From NCBI GenBank assembly GCA_002364535.1, contig DEYL01000058.1, positions 1 to 12,702 of the forward strand: DNA of 12,702 bases, given 5' to 3'. Positions 7,850 to 12,702 of this stretch are shown here, in pieces; positions within the stretch are counted from its first letter, which is position 1, and each line of letters begins with the position of its first letter. A program made the translations under genes and the position numbers. This stretch comes from Flavobacteriaceae bacterium UBA3159. Lineage in GTDB: Bacteria > Bacteroidota > Bacteroidia > Flavobacteriales > Flavobacteriaceae. The notes below the pieces were generated by a model. That model was not told the DNA's origin. It did no database searches and saw only the letters and a list, made by a program, of their open reading frames with translations.

Positions 7850-8314
7850 CTATCGGCGTTTCTCCTTTTTCATTTTTGAACGCTTTTTTATATCCTTTGT
7901 CTTAAAAGACTTTTTATTTTTCATCAATTCCCATTGAGCAAACTGATCATCATTTAAGATTTTTTTTAAACTTTCTTTCATGGCAATAGCTTCATCAAGC
8001 CTTGAGATATGTATATTGTAAATCTCTTCTTTGCTGGGACGCTCTTTAGGTTTATTTTCCATGCGAAACTTTATTTTTTTTGTCTTTTCTAAAATAAGTG
8101 CATACATCTGATCTTGTTGGTTTTGGTTTAAATCTAATTCTAGAGTCATTTTTTTAGTCCAAAGTGTAGCTTCTTGTTCAGGAGTCAAGGCTTTCATCGC
8201 TTGCATGCGGTTGTTGGGCCGTTTTCCACGTTCTGAATCCATGCCTCGCGGCGGTTGTTGTGCAAAGACTGAAAGACTAAAAAGAAGGACCAATATTTTT
8301 AAAATATATTTCAT
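7850..8314 (-). CDS. Small exported Spy/LTXXQ-like protein with a highly basic tail
   Basis: A 154-residue secreted protein, probably periplasmic. The signal peptide is clear, with likely cleavage after VFA (residue 18) before QQPP. A proline- and arginine-rich linker leads into LTPEQEA (43-49), followed by long charged helices (about 45-85 and 95-132) containing MTLELDLNQNQQDQM and LDEAIAMKESLKKIL. This pattern recalls the Spy/CpxP LTXXQ proteins, small helical periplasmic chaperones or stress sensors; many flavobacteria carry short proteins of this type. The last 23 residues are strongly basic, with about a dozen Lys or Arg, which could bind nucleic acid, phospholipid or LPS. The gene lies 37 bp after the metalloprotease stop on the same strand, so cotranscription is likely, and a strong terminator follows it. 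Family assignment is by pattern only. Confidence 0.72.
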   Translation of the reverse strand: MKYILKILVLLFSLSVFAQQPPRGMDSERGKRPNNRMQAMKALTPEQEATLWTKKMTLELDLNQNQQDQMYALILEKTKKIKFRMENKPKERPSKEEIYNIHISRLDEAIAMKESLKKILNDDQFAQWELMKNKKSFKTKDIKKRSKMKKEKRR

Positions 8315-8351
8315 AGCAACTTTTTTTAATTTGTTTTTAAATGTACAAAAT

Positions 8352-10841
8352 CTATTCCGGATTTAAAACAGCCTCAATTCGTTTCGTAATATCTTGAAGA
8401 TGGATGCGCGTCATACTATCTGCGGTTCTATTGAGCCCCCGTTTTGTCATGCGCTTAATTTCATTTAATTCAAATCGAGTAACAGCTCTAATGTCCGACT
8501 GACTTGTATTTACAGCGGTTGATTTTACATAATCGCTTCCCAATCTTTTGCTTTGATTTTTAGCGTTTATTATATAAGCAAGCCGGTCAATATGCGCTCT
8601 TTGAAGATTTCGGCGGTAGGTGTCAATTTTTTGACCTCTTTTGAGTTCTCTCCATATACTGTTGCGCAATGCAGTGGTTAAATCTGTCAGTTTAAAAGCC
8701 CCTGAACCGTTCAAGGTTTCATTTTCAATAAGCCGCGCCATTTTCCCCAAACTCAATAGATTTTTCAAAGTTCGCTCTTGCAACTTGCGAATGCGTTCTA
8801 CAGACCCTGAATACTCAATGCGTTCAAAAATGGTTTTGTCTATCAACCATGAGGGGGTTTGAAACAATTCTTTATCCAAAAAGTCCAGAGCCTCTGCTTG
8901 TTTTACTTTAGACACATGGGTGTAAACTGCACCTTCTTGATCGGCTGTTTTGTAATGCTCGTAAACACCTCCAATATGATTCGCAACATGCCCCATATAG
9001 CGGTTGAATTGCGAAAGCACTTGCCCATACATGGCTTCCAAATCTTTGTAATCTTCTCCATCTTTGGTTGTCCATTGGATCAAATTAGGAACAATACGCT
9101 CCAAGTTTTTAATCCCATAGGAGCTGGCCAATACGGCATCGTCTCCAAGGTCTTCTGTTTGGGAACTTGGATCTACAACATCACCTGCTTGCTGGTGTCC
9201 AAAGCGATACATGGGATCTCCAGCATGTTTTGTAATCCAACTGTTTAATATTTCTTTTTCTTCTACAGCAGTTTTTCCGGGTATTGGCCGGTACCCCCAA
9301 GCAATGGCATATTTATCATAAACACCAATGTTAGGCATCAGCGCGACCCCTTTGTCTTGAGGCTGTGCGACATAATTAAAGCGTGCATAATCCATAATAG
9401 AGGGCGCGGTGCCATATTTTTGAGTGAATTCAGCATTTCTTAAATCTTCTACCTTATAGGCGCAACTGCTGCCCATATTATGTGGGAGACCGAGGGTGTG
9501 ACCAACTTCATGTGCCGACACAAACCGAATCAGGCGCCCCATAACCTCATCTTCAAATTCAGCACCCCGAGCTTCAGGGTTGATGGCTGCTGTTTGAACA
9601 AAAAACCAGCCACGAAGCAAGGTCATAACATTGTGGTACCAATTGATGTCACTTTCTAAAATTTCTCCTGTTCTTGGGTCGCTTACATGGGGTCCATTTG
9701 CATTTGGAATTGGTGATGCTAAATACCTTACTACAGAGTAACGAACATCCTCTGGACTCCATTCGGGATCTTTCTCAGGAGATGGAGGGTCTGCTGCAAG
9801 GATGGCATTTTTAAAACCAGCGGCTTCAAAAGCGACTTGCCAATCTTCGATGCCTTGTTTGATATATTTGCGCCATTTTTTAGGGGTGGCACGATCAATA
9901 TAATAAATAATTGGTTTTTTAGGTTCCACCAATTCTCCAGCTTCAAATTTATCTAGGTCTTCCGCTTTGATTTCAAGTCGCCAACGGTCTAAATACACCA
10001 ATTCTCGACTTCTTTGATCCTCCAATCCATAATCGACTTGCCCCCTTGCAAACCAACCTACACGTTGGTCAAAATAACGACGCTTCATTGGGTTTTGAGG
10101 CAATAAAATCATTGAATTATTGATTTCAACTGAAATGGTTCCTGTGCTAGAATTTGATGGCGGTTCCGATGCTGCATAGGTTTTAACATGTCTGGCTTCA
10201 ATATTTTTTGGATAACTTTTGACACTTTCAATAAATGACTTGTTACTTTCTAGGCGGGATATTTTGTATTGTTTTCTCCGATAGTTCGGTAATCCAAGTG
10301 CTTTTACATCCGTTTTAAATAGATCCGTTACATTAATCACAGTTGCAGTGGAATCATTGTTGTAGGCTTTAATCGGAAAGGTGTATAAAACTGGCTCAAA
10401 GTTTGAATTCACAACTGCTTCATGTACGGGCAGAGAATCTGCTGCAAAAACTTCATGAGACACAACTCTCAATAAGACCTTTTTATCTCTTTTTTGCCAT
10501 CTCAAAACTTGGGTGTTTTGTTTTCCACCTCCGAATCCAATACCAGATGCTGTTTTCGCAATGCGACTGACCATGAGCATTTCTTTTTCAAACAATGAAT
10601 CTGGAATTTCGTAATAAAAGTCGGTTTCAATTTTATGAACTTTAAAAAGCCCCTCATCCGAAACAGCATCTTTTGTGATAACTTCTGAATAGGGTTTGAT
10701 TCCATCCTTGTTTGGCTTGGTACTGGTTTTTGATGCATTTTCTTTGTTTTTTTTAACCGAGCCTGCCTTGATGCTGATTGCACAAGAATGTAGAACCAAA
10801 AGTGCGGCTAATAAAACAGTTGTTTTTAAGATTGTTCTCAT
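8352..10841 (-). CDS. Zinc metalloprotease lipoprotein (DUF5117/DUF4953 type)
   Basis: An 829-residue exported zinc protease. The N-terminus is a lipoprotein signal ending in LHSC (Cys20), followed by a Lys/Ser-rich linker without an evident surface-export motif. The layout matches the Bacteroidota zinc-dependent metalloproteases with an N-terminal DUF5118 segment (about 45-95), DUF5117 (about 95-290) and a C-terminal catalytic DUF4953 region. The catalytic site is HEVGHTLGLPH (444-454): His444, His448 and His454 would bind zinc and Glu445 would be the general base. SIMDYARFNY (481-490) supplies a Met-turn at Met483, as in metzincins. The substrate is unknown; these proteins are common and rarely characterised. 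It lies 51 bp downstream of lysS and 37 bp upstream of the small exported protein, all on the minus strand. No convincing terminator separates it from lysS, so read-through is possible. Length looks complete. Confidence 0.9.
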   Translation of the reverse strand: MRTILKTTVLLAALLVLHSCAISIKAGSVKKNKENASKTSTKPNKDGIKPYSEVITKDAVSDEGLFKVHKIETDFYYEIPDSLFEKEMLMVSRIAKTASGIGFGGGKQNTQVLRWQKRDKKVLLRVVSHEVFAADSLPVHEAVVNSNFEPVLYTFPIKAYNNDSTATVINVTDLFKTDVKALGLPNYRRKQYKISRLESNKSFIESVKSYPKNIEARHVKTYAASEPPSNSSTGTISVEINNSMILLPQNPMKRRYFDQRVGWFARGQVDYGLEDQRSRELVYLDRWRLEIKAEDLDKFEAGELVEPKKPIIYYIDRATPKKWRKYIKQGIEDWQVAFEAAGFKNAILAADPPSPEKDPEWSPEDVRYSVVRYLASPIPNANGPHVSDPRTGEILESDINWYHNVMTLLRGWFFVQTAAINPEARGAEFEDEVMGRLIRFVSAHEVGHTLGLPHNMGSSCAYKVEDLRNAEFTQKYGTAPSIMDYARFNYVAQPQDKGVALMPNIGVYDKYAIAWGYRPIPGKTAVEEKEILNSWITKHAGDPMYRFGHQQAGDVVDPSSQTEDLGDDAVLASSYGIKNLERIVPNLIQWTTKDGEDYKDLEAMYGQVLSQFNRYMGHVANHIGGVYEHYKTADQEGAVYTHVSKVKQAEALDFLDKELFQTPSWLIDKTIFERIEYSGSVERIRKLQERTLKNLLSLGKMARLIENETLNGSGAFKLTDLTTALRNSIWRELKRGQKIDTYRRNLQRAHIDRLAYIINAKNQSKRLGSDYVKSTAVNTSQSDIRAVTRFELNEIKRMTKRGLNRTADSMTRIHLQDITKRIEAVLNPE

Positions 10842-10892
10842 TGTCTTAAAGAAATTAAATTATAGTGATAGTTTAGGCTTATATTTTAGGGT

Positions 10893-12590
10893 TTAGTCCA
10901 AAAGCTTAACTGTAAGCTGATCCTCTGTTTTGACAACTTTTGCCAATCCTTGCTTTGTTAAACTTTTCATTGCTTTATCCCACCCCTTATTACTGAGTCC
11001 AGCTTGTATTTTTAATTCGGATAGGTGTATTGTTTTTTTGTTTTGAATGATGTCAAAAATAGTTTTTTCATTTTCATTTAGATCCAAAGATTTTTTCTCC
11101 GGTTTCATCTGTGGAAAAAACAACACCTCTTGGATGGATGCATTATTGGTTAAAAACATAATCAAGCGGTCCATTCCAATGCCCATTCCAGAAGTTGGAG
11201 GCATTCCATATTCTAAAGCTCTCAAAAAATCTTCATCAATAAATTGAGTCGCTTCATCATCGCCTCGATCGGCCAATGTTAATTGTGCTTCAAAGCGCTG
11301 GCGTTGATCTATGGGGTCGTTCAGCTCGGAGTAAGCGTTGGCGATTTCTTTTCCGCACACCATCAGTTCAAAGCGTTCGGTTAAATCCGGATTGCTGCGG
11401 TGTTCTTTACAAAGTGGGCTCATTTCTTTTGGATAGTCTGTAATGTAGGTTGGCTGAATGTAGTTCCCTTCGCATTTTTCACCAAAAATTTCATCTATTA
11501 ATTTTCCTTTACCCATACTCTCATCAACTTCTATCCCCATACCTAAGGCAGCTGTTCTTAGTTCTTCTTCTGACTTTCCTGTAATGTCATAGCCTGTAAA
11601 TTCTTTTATGGCTTCTGTCATTGTGACTCTAGCATAGGGTGCTTTGAAATCAATTTCATGGGCGCCAAAGGTGACTTTGGTAGTCCCATTGACTGCATTG
11701 GCACAAAACTCTAAGAGTTGCTCACAAAATTCCATCATCCAATTATAGTCCTTGTAGGCCACATAAATTTCCATGGCTGTAAATTCAGGATTGTGGGTGC
11801 GGTCCATGCCTTCATTTCTGAAATTTTTTGAGAATTCATAAACCCCGTCAAATCCACCAACAATCAGACGTTTTAGGTACAATTCATTAGCAATACGCAT
11901 GTACAAGGGAATGTCCAAGCTGTTGTGATGGGTAACGAATGGTCGTGCTGCAGCGCCTCCAGGAATGGGTTGTAAGATAGGTGTCTCTACTTCAAAATAC
12001 CCAGCATCATTAAAAAATTTTCGCATCGCATTAAATAGCTTTGTTCTCTTTACAAAGACCGCCTTGACATGAGGATTCACGGCTAAGTCTGCATAGCGTT
12101 GACGGTAGCGCATTTCAGGATCGTTGAATTCGTCATAAGAATTTCCATCCGCATCTGTTTTTGGAAGTGGGAGCGGTTTGAGTGCTTTGCTCAAAAGTTT
12201 AAAATTTTTGACCAGGATTGTTTTTTCGCCCACTTGAGTGATAAATAATTCTCCTTCAATTCCAATAATATCTCCTAAATCTAAAAGTTTTTTAAAGACA
12301 TCATTGTAGGCAGACTTGTCTTCACCCGGACAAATTTCATCTCTATTAAAATAGACTTGAATGCGCCCTTCACTGTCTTGAATTTCCGTGAATGCAGCCT
12401 TCCCTTGCACTTTTTTTCGCATTAAGCGTCCAGCAATAACCACCTTTTCTCCTTCAATAAAATTGGATTTTATACCCAGACTGTTATGGGTTACAGGGAA
12501 TAGGTCGGCGGGATAAGGATTAATTCCTAACGCACAAAGCTTTGAAAGTTTTTCGCGTCGGACAAGTTCTTGTTCGGAAAGCTGTGCCAT
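10893..12590 (-). CDS. lysS: Lysyl-tRNA synthetase, class II
   Basis: Cytoplasmic enzyme that charges tRNA-Lys with lysine using ATP. At 565 residues it has the N-terminal OB-fold anticodon-binding domain (about 48-135, VVIAGRLMRKKVQGKAAFTE onward) and a class II catalytic core. Motif 1 is at about 194-215 (GYFEVETPILQPIPGG), motif 2 at 256-270 with the FRNEGMDRTHNPEF signature (Arg258, Glu260), and motif 3 at 468-475 (GMGIGMDR). The segment ending LFFPQMKPEKK (about 490-500) aligns with where the E. coli enzyme ends. About 65 more residues follow and look like a small helical, winged-helix-like domain (LSELKIQAGLSNKGWDKAMK, 523-542). The ATG at 12590 gives the expected N-terminus MAQLSEQELVRREKL. 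A good promoter lies 24-53 bp upstream. The metalloprotease gene follows after 51 bp on the same strand. Confidence 0.98.
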   Translation of the reverse strand: MAQLSEQELVRREKLSKLCALGINPYPADLFPVTHNSLGIKSNFIEGEKVVIAGRLMRKKVQGKAAFTEIQDSEGRIQVYFNRDEICPGEDKSAYNDVFKKLLDLGDIIGIEGELFITQVGEKTILVKNFKLLSKALKPLPLPKTDADGNSYDEFNDPEMRYRQRYADLAVNPHVKAVFVKRTKLFNAMRKFFNDAGYFEVETPILQPIPGGAAARPFVTHHNSLDIPLYMRIANELYLKRLIVGGFDGVYEFSKNFRNEGMDRTHNPEFTAMEIYVAYKDYNWMMEFCEQLLEFCANAVNGTTKVTFGAHEIDFKAPYARVTMTEAIKEFTGYDITGKSEEELRTAALGMGIEVDESMGKGKLIDEIFGEKCEGNYIQPTYITDYPKEMSPLCKEHRSNPDLTERFELMVCGKEIANAYSELNDPIDQRQRFEAQLTLADRGDDEATQFIDEDFLRALEYGMPPTSGMGIGMDRLIMFLTNNASIQEVLFFPQMKPEKKSLDLNENEKTIFDIIQNKKTIHLSELKIQAGLSNKGWDKAMKSLTKQGLAKVVKTEDQLTVKLLD

Positions 12591-12613
12591 AGTTGTTTAA
12601 TCTTAATTGATAA

Positions 12614-12643
12614 CAAATATAACGACTCTGCATTGGATTTCAA
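12614..12643 (-). promoter_or_regulatory. lysS promoter, flavobacterial TTG-N19-TAnnTTTG type
   Basis: On the minus strand TTG (12643-12641) is followed after 19 bp by TATATTTG (12621-12614), an exact match to the Bacteroidota -7 consensus TAnnTTTG with normal spacing. Transcription would start near 12607, leaving a leader of under 20 bases before the lysS ATG, which leaves no room for a T-box or other riboswitch. Confidence 0.72.
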
Positions 12644-12665
12644 TAGGGAATTTAAAATTCAATAG
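12639..12665. repeat. Pair of 8-bp direct repeats plus a small palindrome upstream of lysS
   Basis: TTCAATAG occurs at 12639-12646 and again at 12658-12665, a 19-bp period (about two helical turns). Between and overlapping them is GAATTT-A-AAATTC (12648-12660), a perfect 6-bp inverted repeat around one base. The first copy overlaps the lysS -33 element. It could be an operator or simply AT-rich coincidence. Confidence 0.3.
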
Positions 12666-12683
12666 TTTGTAACGATTTTGATG

Positions 12684-12691
12684 TATTTTTG
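12684..12691 (+). promoter_or_regulatory. Possible -7 box of a divergent gene beyond the right edge
   Basis: TATTTTTG fits TAnnTTTG on the plus strand 11 bp from the window end. The nearest upstream TTTG (12666-12669) leaves a 14-bp spacer, shorter than usual, so this is a tentative call. It would drive a gene divergent from lysS that is not in the window. Confidence 0.3.
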
Positions 12692-12702
12692 TCTTATTGT
12701 AG

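Noticed and set aside
8641..9248. Two open frames on the plus strand opposite the metalloprotease gene (8641-8862 and 8859-9248)
   Set aside because: They are antisense to a clearly conserved protein, have no recognisable domains and no promoter; they read as shadow frames.
10903..10918. Hairpin AGCTTA-loop-TAAGCT at the end of lysS
   Set aside because: A 6-bp stem inside the last codons of lysS followed by only a short T run; too weak to call a terminator separating lysS from the metalloprotease gene.
12591..12607. T-box or amino-acid-sensing leader ahead of lysS
   Set aside because: The inferred transcript leader is shorter than 20 bases, too short for any known riboswitch or T-box.

Overview
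The window is AT-rich DNA from a member of the Bacteroidota, most likely a flavobacterium and probably marine. The signs are: TAnnTTTG-type promoter boxes, no clear Shine-Dalgarno sequences, lipoprotein glycosidases in a polysaccharide-utilisation context, a DUF5117/DUF4953-type metalloprotease, a Spy/LTXXQ-like small exported protein, and a lysyl-tRNA synthetase with a C-terminal extension. All assignments rest on reading motifs in the translated sequence; no searches were run.

Left part (1-5823, + strand): four tightly packed co-directional genes. In order they are a 5'-truncated large phosphorylase of the GH94/GH149 type (best guess GH149 beta-1,3-glucan phosphorylase), a small clan GH-A glycosidase lipoprotein, a GH30 glucosidase lipoprotein, and a GPH-type (melibiose-permease-like) sugar:cation symporter. 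Gaps are 2 bp, a 4-bp ATGA overlap, and 11 bp, so this is one operon. The consistent reading is a laminarin-type beta-1,3/1,6-glucan module. The envelope lipoproteins trim branched oligosaccharides, GH30 probably removing beta-1,6-linked glucose. The symporter imports the products, and the phosphorylase releases glucose-1-phosphate in the cytoplasm. No SusC/SusD pair is in view; it may lie to the left.

Middle part (5824-7849): a convergent 101-bp gap with no clear terminator, then a TauE/SafE-family permease (-). A 158-bp divergent gap holds a possible -7 box for an unrecognised six-or-so-helix membrane protein (+). That gene ends at a perfect 24-bp palindrome, a terminator best suited to the opposing transcript.

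Right part (7850-12702, - strand): in transcription order, lysS, then a large zinc metalloprotease lipoprotein with an HExxHxxGxxH site, then a small exported Spy/LTXXQ-like protein. A well-formed flavobacterial promoter (TTG-N19-TATATTTG) lies just upstream of lysS. A second -7-like box near the right edge points out of the window and may belong to a divergent neighbour.

There is no gene-free stretch longer than 300 bases. I saw no tRNA, rRNA, CRISPR array, transposase or attachment site. The most interesting content is the phosphorylase-based beta-glucan operon, particularly its small GH-A glycosidase whose family I cannot fix. I do not see evidence for a wholly undescribed system.
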